Positions 10,354 through 22,514 of a stretch of 64,000 bases of DNA are shown here, in pieces. The translations under genes and the position numbers were made by a program. This DNA comes from Pyropia yezoensis (taxonomy: Eukaryota; Rhodophyta; Bangiophyceae; Bangiales; Bangiaceae): contig CM020619.1 of the NCBI GenBank assembly GCA_009829735.1, positions 19,969,816 through 20,033,815 on the forward strand, in the 5' to 3' direction. The notes under the pieces are model-generated. The model was not told where the DNA came from. It saw only the letters and a list, made by a program, of their open reading frames with translations, and made no database searches. How positions within the stretch are numbered: the first letter of the stretch is position 1; every line of letters begins with the position of its first letter.

Positions 10354-10716
10354 TGTAGCAATATGGTTGGCCGTATTGTGACCCTAATGTTAGGGGGGCT
10401 ACCTCTAATCCTTTGCTTTCCATTTGAGAGTCCGTACTGGTCACGGTATCTATAAGTTACGTATGACCAGAGGGACTTGCATCTTGGGGTGGAGGGTAGT
10501 TAGTAGTGTCTCCGAAAGTTTATAACGAGGGGGCCGGCGGCTTATCCACCGCCGGCCAAGGCAGAACAACAAACCCCTCCCATTTGGGCTCCCATCTTGG
10601 TCCCGTGGCTTGCGCTCCAAGGACAGCAACCTTGGCCTCCCGGTGACGTTGGTGCCGATCACCCTTGGTGAGTTTTCCTTGAGAGTGGACGTGCGACGGA
10701 TTCCTATTGTGCTACA
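10354..10716 (+). repeat. 5' LTR of copy B (363 bp)
   Basis: TGTAGCA...TGCTACA ends. It holds CTGGTCA and TGACCAG, a perfect 7-bp inverted pair, on either side of a CTATAAG box near 10449, and a second TATAAC near 10521. U3 promoter elements are expected here, but no transcription start can be fixed from sequence. Confidence 0.95.
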
Positions 10717-10717
10717 T

Positions 10718-10735
10718 TGGTGGAGCAGCAGGAGA
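10718..10735 (+). promoter_or_regulatory. tRNA primer-binding site, copy B
   Basis: TGGTGGAGCAGCAGGAGA begins one base after the LTR. TGG is the complement of the CCA end of a tRNA. Nearly the same 18 nt is used by copy C and by elements D and E. The primer would be a tRNA ending ...CTGCTGCTCCACCA, with a GGAGCAG acceptor 5' strand; its identity was not assigned. Confidence 0.85.
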
Positions 10736-10941
10736 CGGGTTTCCGTCACCCTTGTGGTGACGCCGTCTTCGGCCCTGGCACACGGATAGGGATCCGGTCC
10801 TTTTCTTGTACTCGTGGTGTTGCGACCTGATCGATTGTGTTGAGTTTTTACCTCTGACTGTGATCTACTGTTACTCTTTCCAATCTACCCCCTCGCTCTC
10901 TTATTCGTGGTGATCGTTGCGTCGGTGGACTGATTGTGACT

Positions 10942-13154
10942 ATGTCTACCCAAGAGACGGGGAACGTTCAAGATGACGGATCGGCGTCGACGCCGACTCC
11001 GGAGGTGACTACGGGAACCGGGATCGGGAACCCGATCGACAACATTGAGACGCCAATGCTTTCCGGTGCCGGATCGACGTTTGGTACGGCTCGGACGGCA
11101 GGAGGCGGGGGCCCGCCGCAACTGTCATCGACCGACCTCACTCCGCCGCCTCCTTCACCAGGGGATTCCCTGATGGCATCACTGGCCCGCATCGAGGCCC
11201 GGTTTTCCGGACTCGACGCTCGTCAAGAGCGGACGGAGGATGCAATGGCAGTGTTGATGTCAACACGCCACACGACGGGACCCCGTCGTGTCCCTCCCAC
11301 ACCGGTACAGTTTGAACCGGCCGACTACTTTCGGAGTCCACCGGGGTCGACCCCGGCGCAGCAACTCCCGGACAACCCCCGGACACAATGGGGTATGGAT
11401 CCGACTCGTCGGCAGAGTCGGAACGGAGTCACACGGAGCGATACGCTCGGAGCACCCGAAGCGGACTCCGCGGACACGACCCGGCGGATACTTACGCCGG
11501 TGGAGAATCGGTTATTGGGGGAGGAGGTACCCTCTCACAGTATCCCCACGACGAAGGAGGCCAGGCAACTCGGGTTCCCGAGGTGCCGACGCCTGAAGTA
11601 CTATCTTCAGTGGTGAAAGCTACGACCGCGCAGGTAACTGCGAGCCTACTGAAGCGGATGGAGTCCGATGAGTTTGCTCATCAACTGGCTAAGCGACTGG
11701 ATATCCAGGACGCTGACACGGAGATCGTTAACGAGGTCTTCCGGTCGGTTCTTACTCCAGAACGTTATCGTTTGGAGGACCGCTCTACCACCGTATCGGA
11801 ATCGATGCGTAATACGTCGCATCGGGCGATCCGCTCTATGCAGACCCTTATGAAGGGAGTCCCTATGTTCGGGGGGCCGAGCGGACGCCCGTTGGCAGTC
11901 ATCGGCTTCTTGACTAGCTTCAAGGCAGCCGCGGACAAGGCGCTCGTTAACGAGGGGCTGGCCCTGGAGATCCTCCCGTTCTTTGTTGATGAACGGGTGC
12001 GAGGCATTCTTCGCCAGGCATCCCCGATGCCGGGAATGAGGGTCGCGGCCACCCCCATGGATTACCGTGGGATATTGAAGGAGCTGCTGAGCAGCTACCT
12101 CAGTGAGGACAAGTGCGAGGACCACTACCGGGCCCTGCGCACTGCCACCGCCCAGAGCTGGGAGGATGAAGAGATGTTCGGACGACGGATTCAAGAGCTC
12201 GACGACGAGCTGGGGAAGCTCCTCGGAGAAGGGGAGCTACGGGCCATCCTGTACGCAGAAGTGCCCAACTACGTGCGGATATCCGCACGGGGCGCCAATA
12301 CGGCACGGACGAACTTCAGTCGACTGATGCATATGTGCAAGTCCCTGGGGGACGCCTACCGGATGCTTCACCCGGAGTGTGCTCTTGCCTCAAAGCCCAA
12401 GGGTGAGGGGAGCAAGCTCAATCTTACCCCGGTACCGAGGCAAGACAAGATGGAACGAAAGGCCGCACCGGTACTGGTGGCTACCGATTACGCCCCCACG
12501 GGCGAGGAGGAACCCCTGGTTGACCAGCAGGGCCACCTGCTGTTACCGGCTACGCCGGTGATTGATGAGCAAGGTACGGTTGCGTACATCGCTCCGGCGG
12601 GGACCCAGTTCCAGGTCAGCGAGGGCACGGGACGTCGCGTCCCGTACGTACAGACTACGGGGTACGCCCCGGTGACGGGTAACCCTCACCAACCCTTGCC
12701 AACATGGGCGGTGCGCACGGAGGCACCTCCGCAGATTGCGGGCCGACCCAACCGGTTGGGGGAGTCCATGTTCCGGTTGACCCAAGGACCCAAGGCCTAC
12801 CAGGGAGCAGGCACTCGGGCGCCCGAGGGAGGCAACCGCAGCTACGGGGCCACCCCGATGCGAACTCAAGGGGGGACCGGCACGTCCGGATGTATGTTGT
12901 GTGGGGATCCCCAGCACTGGGTGTCTTCCTGCCCACTCATCCCCGAGGAGTCTCGGCGGGCAGCGGCGCAACGCAAGGCATCCACCGGGGGGGACCCCGC
13001 CAGAGCACCCGGACCCACACCGGGCAGGCAGCCAGCTCCAGGTCGAGTACTGGCCGTCGAGAGGCACCTCCTCAGCCGGATATCCCGGAAGATAGTACCC
13101 GGCCGAGTACGGGAAACGAGTAAGAGGAAGGACGACCCGGGGTCGCTGGGGTAA
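10942..13154 (+). pseudogene. gag: gag region of copy B
   Basis: Starts at ATG 10942 (MSTQETGNVQDD), about 225 bp after the LTR. A Pro/Ser/Gly-rich N-terminal region is followed by the same capsid-like region as in copy A and a CCHC knuckle (CMLCGDPQHW) near 12891-12932. It supplies the gag N-terminus missing from copy A. The region as a whole is broken in about one place. Confidence 0.88.
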
Positions 13155-13206
13155 CCCAAGCAGGCCACCCCGGAGTACCGCGGGGAAAGCCCCACGGCGA
13201 GCGCGT

Positions 13207-16200
13207 TTGAGCCGGCGCCGCATCAACCCCCGGGTACACCTTCCGGCCCGGACGACGCGGAGTCAGGGGAATAATGAGAATCCCCCGATAAAGGGAGGAG
13301 AGGACGGGAAGCCCCGGCACATGGAACCAGACAAGGGCCCTGTTCAGGATGCCCGAGCTACACCGGATATCGGTGTAGGCCACGTACTGTTCACCTTGGA
13401 GAACTTCAAGGTATCAGCCACACTGGGGGTTGACCCCCAGTCGACCCGATCGTACTACCCTGTACTGGATACAGGGGCTGGACCTAACTTGATCCGGAAG
13501 GATACCCTCCCGGACAAGTAGCTCCCGCGAGTTCGAGTTGCTCGGGGACCCACGATCAAGGATGCGAATGGTCGTCTCATTCGTACGACCGCAGCGATGT
13601 CGCTGCGGGTTACCATCGGGGAACTCACCACGGAAGTCGACTTCCTGGTGTGTGAGACCCTATCGGTGCCCTGCATACTGGGGTGCACCTTCATCAACAT
13701 TCACGTTGATGCAATCCGGCCAGGCCGGAGGACCGTCGAGCTTCAAGAAGCAGACGGGACGAAGCGAGGACACACGGCTATCGTCAGGGACCTGACGCTA
13801 CAAGGGAGCCACGTTAACGTGGCTGAGGTGTACGCAAGCGTCGAGCCGAAGACACTTCGGTTGGCCAAGCGAACTCGCTTTGAGCCGTTGTCGGAGACCG
13901 TCCTCCCGGTTAACTGTAACCTCGCAGGCATCTGCAGAGTCCGGTCCAACCTACGGACGTACAAGCGCCATGGGTTGACCATGGCCAACGGTCTCATAGA
14001 CCTCCCAGCAGGAGGGTCGTCCCTCCTAGTGATGGCGAACTATTGCCGTAAGGCAGTCACCCTCCCGAAGGGAACTATCCTCGGGATTGCCGAGCTCTAC
14101 GAAGGAGACATCCTTACCCCTGACAAGGAAGGTCAAGTGGAACCACTTGAGGTGCTGGCGGTCGCCGAGACCACCGAGCGACAGCAACCCGATGACGGGA
14201 AGCCTAACCCATCGGCGGCTCCGGCGGACATGCCGCCAAAGGACCAAGCAGCCTTGAAGGCACTGGCCGAGGCTGACCTCGACCACCTTCCCCCTTCGGT
14301 AGCCGAAGGGGTACGACGGATGCTAAGAAAGCATGACGTCATGTGGACAGGCGGGGCGTTGAGTACCATTGGGGCAACCCAACATCGTATAGACCTGGTA
14401 CCAGGCGCACGACCCGCCCGGTCACAACCGCACCGAGCGGGACCTATGCAACGAGAGATCGTTGATGGAGAAGTGAATAGGATGAGCGAAGCTAAGGTGA
14501 TCCGACCTTCGATGTCGGAGTGGAGCGCCCCAGTCGTTATCGTACCGAAGAAGGATCAAAACCCTCGGTTTTGCATCGATTATCGACGCCTCAACTTGGT
14601 TACCAAGAAAGACTCATACCCCTTACCAAGGATGGATGAATGCATCGACTCCCTGGGAGAAGCTACGGTGTTTACCAGCATCGACTGCAATGCCGGATAC
14701 TGGCAGATCCCAGTGGCGGACGAGGACATCCCCAAGACGGCATTCGTCTGTCACAGTGGAGTGTACGAGTTCCTAAGGATGCTTTTCGGATTGTCCAACG
14801 CCCCCGCTACATTCCAGCGGGCTATCGACATCATACTGTCGGGAGTGAAGTGGCGTAACTGCCTAGTGTACCTCGATGACGTCATCGTCTTGTTGGGTAA
14901 CATGGATGACCATGTGCAACATGTCGACGAGGTACTCACACTCTTGAGGAACGCCGGGGTAACCCTGCGTCTGAAGAAGTGCGCCTTCTTCCAACAGACA
15001 GTCGAGTATCTGGGCCACCAGATAGCCCCTGGTAAACTAGGGGTACACGAAGCCAATACCCGGGCACTCCGGGATGCCCGGTTCGCTAACACCCAGACAC
15101 AGCTCAAGAGCTTCCTGGGAATGTGCAACGTATACCGACGGTTCGTCAAGGACTTCGCTGGGATAGCTAAACCGTTAACGGTTCTTACGAGCAGTACCTT
15201 GCCCAAGATACTCCAACCTCTTTCGCCTAGCGAAGAGGAGACATTCGAGTCGCTGAAGCGAGCCCTACTGTCCCCACCCGTCCTTGCGTTACCGCACAGA
15301 TGGGGTACCTTCGTCATCGATGTCGATGCGTGCGACACCCAAGTGGGATGCACCCTGCTACAGGGACTGACGTTGATCGGTTCCGATAACGTTATCCCGG
15401 ACCTACGTCCGGTAGGGTACTTCAGCTGGACGCTCAACCCGGCTGAGCGTAACTATAGTGCCACCGAGCGTGAATGCCTCGGAGTTATATGGGCAGTGCA
15501 ACTGCTCCGTCCATACCTGGAGGGCTCCAGGCTCATCGTGAGGTCCGACCACGAACCCCTACGATGGCTCCTCAACCTTGGTGACAAGCACTCCGATAGC
15601 CATGGGAGGCTAGCCCGATGGAGGCTGAAGATGGCCGAGCACGACTACCGCACCGTGTATAAGGCTGGGTCAACCCACCACCTCGGAGACGCGTTGTCTC
15701 GACTCGACACCCCGAGCGGGGATACCTGCCCGGTGGACGAAGACATCCCGGTGGTACCGGTGTGCATGGTGGGTAATGCTACCCAGGGTATGGCTGACCA
15801 TACCATGGCACACCTTGCGTGCCCATTGACCCTCGCGGACTTCCGCGAGGCACAGGCCAATGACGATGACTGCAAACGCCATCGTGCTAACCTCCTGGCC
15901 GGCACGGCCGGCATCTTCTCCGAGAATGAGGACGGACTCCTATACCGGCGGGCACCCGCCGATGGACGACATCAAGTCGTGGTTCCCGTGTCCTTACGGC
16001 AAGCCGTCATGGAACGAGAACACGAGAACCCTACAGCCGTACACCCGGGGGGTTCGCGCATCTTCGCAGCAATGCGAAGGTTCTTCTACTGGCCAGCAAT
16101 GGCCGTCGACGTGGTCGACCACGTAAGGGGATGCCACCCCTGTGCACGTAACCGCATGAGTCTACATAGGCAGGCGTCTGCCATGAAGCTGTTCCCACCT

Positions 16201-17298
16201 GATGGGCCCAACGAGCAAGTCGCTATCGACATACTCGGGCCACTTCCGGTAACGGAAGAAGGGAACAGGTACATCCTAGTCATGTCAGACCGATTCACTA
16301 AGCTGTCACGAGCGGCAGCCATCCCGAATGATACGGCATATACCATCATGAACGCAGTGGTTGACCACTGGATCAGTGCATACGGAGTCATGAAGCAACT
16401 CCTTTCCGACAACGGAGCAAACCTCACGTCAGCATTCTGCACTAAGGTCCTGGGCATGTATGGTATCGAACCCCGTCGGGCATCCGACTACCACCCTCAA
16501 ACCAACGGGCAGGTGGAGCGGTTCAACCGCACCATCGTCAAGATGCTAAAGTGCTACGTGGCCGAGCACACGAACACTTGGGACAGGCTTCTGTCCGTGC
16601 TCACCCTGGCATATAATGCCAGGCCACATCGGAGCACGAACATCGCTCCACTGGAGTGGGTCATGCCACTAGGCGTCGGTAACCTGACGCTGCCGCCAGG
16701 CAGGTGCACTCGGTATGATACACCGAAAGGCCGACCGGCCGAACGTATACACCTAGCTTCGTTGGCCAAGCTATCGTGGATGATACCGAAACTCAAGGGC
16801 GCCCTTGACCGTACACAACTTCGATACAAGAAGAATTTCGACGCCCGACTACGGGTACGCAACGCTACCCTGAGGACAGGTGACTGGGTCTACATCAGAC
16901 ACCAGAAGTTCCGGCGGAACAAGCTCATGCAACCGGTCAGGAGACGGTACCAGATTCTTTACAGAGATGACCACTCTGTTATCTTACACTCCGATACGGA
17001 GATCCAACGCATCAGTGTGAATGATGTCACACCTGCTCCGAAGCCGGAAGAGCCTCAGCCGGTACCGGCTGGGTTGCTACATGAAGCTCTTACAACCCAC
17101 CGGTCAGATGACCCGGTGGGACCGGATGGTATTCCATACCAAGTAGAGAGCGTGGTCGGACACACCGACCCAGACCTAACAGGACCCTGGTACGTCAAGG
17201 TTATGTGGGTCGGATACGACTCACCCACCTGGGAACAGGCGGCGAATATACCCCGCCAACTCCTCATGCCTTACATGAGGCGACGACGCCTACTGTAA
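13207..17298 (+). pseudogene. pol: pol region of copy B
   Basis: Collinear with pol of copy A and highly similar: protease, RT (YLDDVIV near 14869), RNase H, integrase with HHCC and DDE core, and a C-terminal chromodomain ending at 17298. More than 1,200 codons are open in one stretch. About one break in all; treated as a fossil of an element that was active recently. Confidence 0.93.
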
Positions 17299-17772
17299 CA
17301 ACCCAGCCGACACCGACTTCGCCTGTTGGGGGGTAAGGCTTATACCTACTAAGTAGGGTGTGACATGGTTACGGCAGACTTAGGTTTTCTAAGTCAAATC
17401 AGACTTAGGCTTCTAAGTCGAACCAAGCTTAGGTAACTAAGTAGAGTCAAGCTTAGGTAACTAAGTAAACCAGAACCTTAATAAGTTGACTTAAAGGTAA
17501 AAGCGAACTCCGATAATATCGAAGTAACCAGGGGGCTTACAAGGGAGGATTACCTCTCCAAGCCAAGACACAAAGTGAGGGAGGATGACCTTCCCAAGCA
17601 TGAACCAACCGGAAGAAGTTGGACGGGAGGCAAGGCACCACTGAGCCAGAAGGGGTACTCCCAAGGGCAGCGAACAGAGGCAAGCAATGCCCCCAAAGGA
17701 GATGAGTTTATACTCACTAATACCCGGCCACCATAAGGTTCACCGGGTCCCTCAATCTCACTCCCACAACCA
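17299..17772. repeat. Convergent intergenic region with palindrome array (17377-17467), copy B
   Basis: Same layout as in copy A: a hairpin after the pol stop, then four palindromic units of the GACTTAG...CTAAGTC and AGCTTAG...CTAAGTA types with about 24-bp spacing, then the end of the antisense ORF. Its conservation beside two coding regions argues for a function. Confidence 0.8.
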
Positions 17773-20306
17773 TCAGAAGGGGTTACCCCCGCCAGCAGAA
17801 GGGGGCCAGTCACGCGTCGTCCCGTACACTTCCGTACTCCAACGGTCGGCTATCTCACGCCGGTTGAGCGCCTGAGCTACCTCAGCGCTAAGACGCACCA
17901 GAGTGCTGTCACCAGCCTCCACAGCATCCAGAGCCATCTGTAGGCGGTTGAGCACCCAACCGAGGCAACGCGCGGTACCGACCAGCGCAGCAGCTGGGGG
18001 GATGTCCCCCCAGCTGACCGGAGGCGCCTCCGTGAACTCACAAGAGAGAAGGGCGTTAACGCCCTCATACCACAAGCGAGGACCCCCGTCGGGCATGACG
18101 GGAGCCGGCGATGCCACCGGAGGGACCGGAGTCACAGCCGGAGGAGTGGACACCGCCACCGCCGGAGACGGCAGTAGCTGGTAAGGAGCACGGTATGACC
18201 GTGAAGGAGGACCAGACTCCTGGGCAGAACGCCCACCGGGAACCCAGTGGAACTCCCCACGACGACGATACGTCTCGCGGACCCCACCAGTGGCGTCCCA
18301 CTCACGGCGACGGCGACCCGTCCCCATAGGAGTCGGGTTACCGAACCAGGGGGTTCCCACCTGGAGAGGGTCGGGCAGGACCACGGGAATACCCAGGCCG
18401 GGTACCGACTCGGTGGATGCCCACCCCTGGTATCCATCCTCACCCGAGATAACTCGGCGGATACGTAGCGAGTGACGAGGCAACGGGAGCGTTCCCGGTT
18501 GCGCGTCGCGGAACGGCGGCAAGGTCGCCACCGCCGACCAGTTCACGGCATCGTGAACGGCCACGAGCGCAGTCAGCTCACGGGTTGACCCCGTCCCAGT
18601 TGCAATGGCGGTAACGCCTAGCTCCCCAAGGCGCCGACGGACACCCGTCGGAAGATGGAAGAGCCGGCCCTGTCGGCGGGCCGACAACAGGAAGGAAGAA
18701 ACCTGCCCGAGGGTAACCTCGAGGGTGAAGACACCCTGCAGCACATGCGTGGGCCGAGCGGCCAGCACACTGCTGAAGTAGCGCAGGCAAGGACCGGTGT
18801 CAAACCGGAAAGCTGGGGCGGGCTCCCACCCCTCTTGCCACCCAGGCGGGCGCAACAGAGTGTATACGGGCGCACGACCGTTACCGGTCTGCAACGCGCA
18901 CGTTACATCCGTGCGGAATGGGTCCGCCATGACACCATGGTTTCGACGCCAGCTGGACGCCGACTTCAGGCCACCCATGGTCGGAAAGGGCGGCGTCAGC
19001 CACAGATACGGGGGATCCCCCGGGTAGTAGTCCAAACCGGGATACCGGTTGGTACCAGGCACGAGCTGCCCGAAGGCCACAGGGGTCTGGGTAGCAGCCA
19101 CCCCGCGGGCACCCGCAGGGAAATCCACCTCCCGCGGCAGCGCCGGGGCAACCAAGTCGCACACCCCAAAGGCGGGGTGGAGGGCAGCCTCAGGCCGCCC
19201 GACCCGGGCACGCCAGAGTTGAGCATGCCGGTCGTCCGGCTGGCTGAGTATCCAATGATGCTCGGCGCGAAACCGCGTCAGGCTGGGCAACCAGCCGAGA
19301 CAACTCCCGCTCCCAACAGGGGTCCAACGGGACCGAACGGGAGGTACCTCCGCGGCGACCCGACGGGTGGAAGTCCACCCGCATCCGACCACCCGAATCC
19401 ATGGGCTCTTGCACGGTCAAGCTGCGCACCCGGGCCACCAGCTCGGAGACCGACAACGGGGGATGTCCCACAGTAGAGGCGTCGCCGCCACTCGCGAAGG
19501 CGGTACCGCCAACCGCAGAGGCGACGCCGCCACCGACCAAGCCAACGCGGCCACCCAACGGGGCAACCCGGGCCGGCCCAGGAAGAAGCGCCGGCGCCGG
19601 CGGAAGCCCAACGGGTAGGTGCACCGGCGCCGGAGCATGGGGACGAGGAGGAAGAAGTAGGGCGGGCACCCGCCCGGAGTAGCTCCCGGTGTCAACCGCT
19701 ATGGGGGAAGGAGCGTCTTGACCGCTCGACGCCCGCGGCACCGCGAATAGGGTACCGGCGCCGGCCCCACCCGTCGACGTCGCCCCCGCCTCGGAATGGG
19801 GAGGCACTTGGACAGCCTCGGGAGCCTGAGCACAAGCCGTGCGGGCACCCGCACCGTCTTGACCGGCCACCCCGGGTGTCGCGCCACCACCACCACCCAC
19901 GTCAACATCGGGGTCGCGTTGAGGATGCACCGTCCGGACTCCCGGACCACCTTGCCCAGCCGGAGTCGGCCGGGGATCGCCACTTCCGCCGTAGGGCGGG
20001 CCATCTTGGGGTAGCTGCGGCGAGCCGGCACCGGCACCAGGCTCCATCTGGGCAGCCGGCAGAGAGGGGGTAGAAGCCGCCACGAGCGGTTGACCGCCGG
20101 GTTGACCCCCGACCGACGGCACCGTCGTGCCGCTGCACACGGACGACAGTCCTCCGGCCGCCAGACGGACGGACACCGCAGGCTCGTCGTCTTCAGACGA
20201 GCTCACCCCGTAACGCGCGGCGTCAGGACCGACAGGCGCGTCGTCCTCCATCTCCACCCCGATCAGGAGGTCTTTCTCCTCCCCAAGCACCTGGGGATAG
20301 GAAATG
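17773..20306 (-). pseudogene. Antisense accessory ORF region of copy B
   Basis: The counterpart of the copy A antisense gene, convergent to pol. Conserved blocks include LRYFSSVLAARP, RRQGRLFHLPTG and LVAVHDAVNW. The product differs from that of copy A at many residues but keeps the framework residues, most clearly across the FG...RQG...HL region. About one to two breaks. The N-terminal acidic SSSEDDE-type stretch and the Pro/Gly-rich linker are present. Function unknown. Confidence 0.78.
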
Positions 20307-20890
20307 ATAACGGGTGGCAGAGTCCCCCGCGCCCACAAGCCGTCGACGGCTACGACCCGGTACGGTGGGACATACGGGACGAGCCAGGGAAGCGCGGGCA
20401 CCCGCGCTTATGACCACAAACAGCCACGAGAAGCGCCGCAGGCACGCGGGTCGACCCGCGCCAGCCGAGCTACGAGGGCGCTCCACCCACCCACCTGGAC
20501 CGGAGCCACGCCCCCCCCACACGGGGTAGGCAAGGGGGGTCGCCCCCAACCGCCCCCACTCAACGCGGGCAGCCCCCGCCTCCCACTCAATCGTCCACAC
20601 GAGAGGGGCTCCCCCTACCACCGGACACCTGGTGGCAGATCCGCTTCCACCACCCCTCGGAAAGGGGGGTCGTGAACAGAAACCCGCATCGGGAATTTAA
20701 CTGTCCGGAAAACGGATCGTGTGTGTACCACACAAAGGGGGGCACCCCCCTCAAACAACCTCGAAAAGGGGTGTCTGTCGCGACAGGGCGCAAAGCCCCA
20801 CCCGACTTGTAAACGGTCACGCGACCCACTTACATTCGGTAACCCGAATGCAACTCGACCCGAAGACAGGCCGAATCTAAGGGGGGGATA
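20307..20890 (-). promoter_or_regulatory. Antisense leader and polypurine tract, copy B
   Basis: Conserved with copy A over its length, including the palindrome TGTCGCGACA, the CATTCGG...CCGAATG pair, and the polypurine tract AAGGGGGGG (20879-20887) just before the LTR. Confidence 0.55.
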
Positions 20891-21243
20891 TGTAGCAATA
20901 TGGTTGGCCGTATTGTGACCCTAATGTTAGGGGGGCTACCTCTAATCCTTTGCTTTCCATTTGAGAGTCCGTACTGGTCACGGTATCTATAAGTTACGTA
21001 TGACCAGAGGGACTTGCATCTTGGGGTGGAGGGTAGTTAGTAGTGTCTCCGATGGTTTATAACGAGGGGGCCGGCGGCGAATCCACCGCCGGCCAAGGCA
21101 GAACAACAAACCCCTCCCATTTGGGCTCCCATCTTGGTCCCGTGGCTTGCGCTCCAAGGACAGCAACCTTGGCCTCCCGGTGACGTTGGTGCCGATCCCC
21201 CTTGGTGAGTGTTCCCTGAGAGTGGACGTGCGACGGATTCCTA
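20891..21243 (+). repeat. 3' LTR of copy B (outer tip lost)
   Basis: Matches the 5' LTR from TGTAGCA onward with about eight differences. Similarity stops near 21243, about ten bases before the expected TGCTACA end, and unrelated AT-richer DNA follows. Confidence 0.9.
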
Positions 21244-21249
21244 CTACGA

Positions 21250-21915
21250 TTGCGCAAGCTCTCATTTTCAGAGCATGTCCGCAACGATGGTTTACACATT
21301 CAAAAGCAACGACTCTTCGAAAAAAAACGCCGCAGGGAGGACTCAAAGACGCGCAAGCGCAAGCTCAAGGTGGGGAAAGAATCAAAGAAGAGCACGAGTA
21401 AGCAGGAAGGAAAAGAAAGAGCAGGCAGATATGCAGGGTGCAAGTGCGTACCTCGCAAGGAGGAAGATACAAGAATGTGGCCAACACGGCACAAGCCGCT
21501 CACGCAAGAGAGTCCCACAATCGGCGTGCTCACCGAGTGCCGGGAGAGAGCAGCTCAACGGTCGCGACGAGGCGGTGGAAGTCTCTGGCGCAGAGTTGCG
21601 GGCGCTACATGCCACCAGAGTGGCTGCTGCCAAAACATACCAAATCATGTACCAATGACGCAACAAGTGCACATTCTTTATCAAGGATCGCACAATCATG
21701 AAGTCACTTTCAAATATTCAGAATGCTCCAGTCAGAGGGAAAACTTGGAAATCCAGCGTATTCAATCATTACAAGGACCGAGAGAGCGAGCAGTGCGTTG
21801 GGCATTGTCAAGTCTCAATTCCGAGACTTCTGATTGTCATGATCGGTTAAGAAGACCTAGCGCGAGTCACGCGCCTCCGACCTCCACACGAATCCGAGCT
21901 GATCCTCGTTTGTGA
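21250..21915 (+). pseudogene. Possible WRKY/GCM1-type zinc-finger ORF remnant
   Basis: An open frame of about 220 codons in the spacer between copies B and C; its first codons overlap the degraded LTR end and no convincing start exists (first internal ATG near 21475). A Lys/Arg-rich N-terminal part is followed by TCHQSGC (near 21607) and, about 25 residues later, LYQGSHNHE (near 21675). A Cys pair followed by a Tyr-Gly-His-x-His end is the pattern of WRKY/GCM1/FAR1-type zinc clusters, which also occur at the N-terminus of Mutator-like transposases. The match is short and could be chance. No transposase core is visible. Confidence 0.3.
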
Positions 21916-22514
21916 CGCCCATACTGATCCTTCCCCGCCTTCGTCGTTGAGCGTGCAAGCATGTGCCACAGATAGAATTCCCGCGACAGTCCTGGTGCCA
22001 AAAAAGACATCGCCCTGAATCACAGAAGGCCTCGGACGTTCACGACTGGCCTTTCTGTGCTTGCCATGGCACTATTGTCAGACGTTTGGACACCCAACAA
22101 GCAATTGCTTACATGACGCAGTCCGTGCACGCTGTCGTGCGACACGCTTCTGAATGATTGACGGGGGTTAGTCTGAAGGACCGCAGCGCGTATGGTGTGA
22201 AGACGTTATATACCATGTATACATTTTCAACGAGTGTATTTGAGTAAGTGCTGGTTCCGATTCCTTGCATCTCATGAGAACTTCGAGCGACTATGTCAGA
22301 TGGACTTGTCCTGCTCAGATAGTGTACATGCCTGCTGTACATCATACATCTATAGTAATGTGGCAAGCGCGCTTGATCAAGCATGTTGTTGACGTGACCG
22401 ACAGGTCCTCACGTCCGGAACTCAGCAGATCTTTGGGCCATTCAGTAGAACCTCTCTGGAAAAGTGTGCTTCGGTAGAATCCGGTCTCTGACGCGCGGCT
22501 GATAAGCAATCAAC
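21916..22514. other. Spacer without recognisable gene
   Basis: Roughly 600 bp of lower-GC sequence. Only short frames (up to 91 codons) and no recognised motif. Confidence 0.5.

Larger units (their letters stand above)
10354..21243 (+). mobile_element. Ty3/gypsy chromovirus, family 1 copy B (about 10.9 kb)
   Basis: A near-complete copy with 5' LTR, PBS, gag, pol, palindrome array, antisense ORF region, polypurine tract and 3' LTR. By hand count the two LTRs differ at about 2% of positions, so it is the younger of the two family 1 copies that can be dated. It is broken in a few places. No target duplication can be read because the outer tip of the 3' LTR is not intact. Confidence 0.96.

Noticed and set aside
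10349-21248. A target duplication for copy B
   Set aside because: The bases before the 5' LTR (ATTCC) are not repeated after the 3' LTR, whose outer tip is missing; the apparent ATTCC at 21237-21241 is part of the LTR itself.
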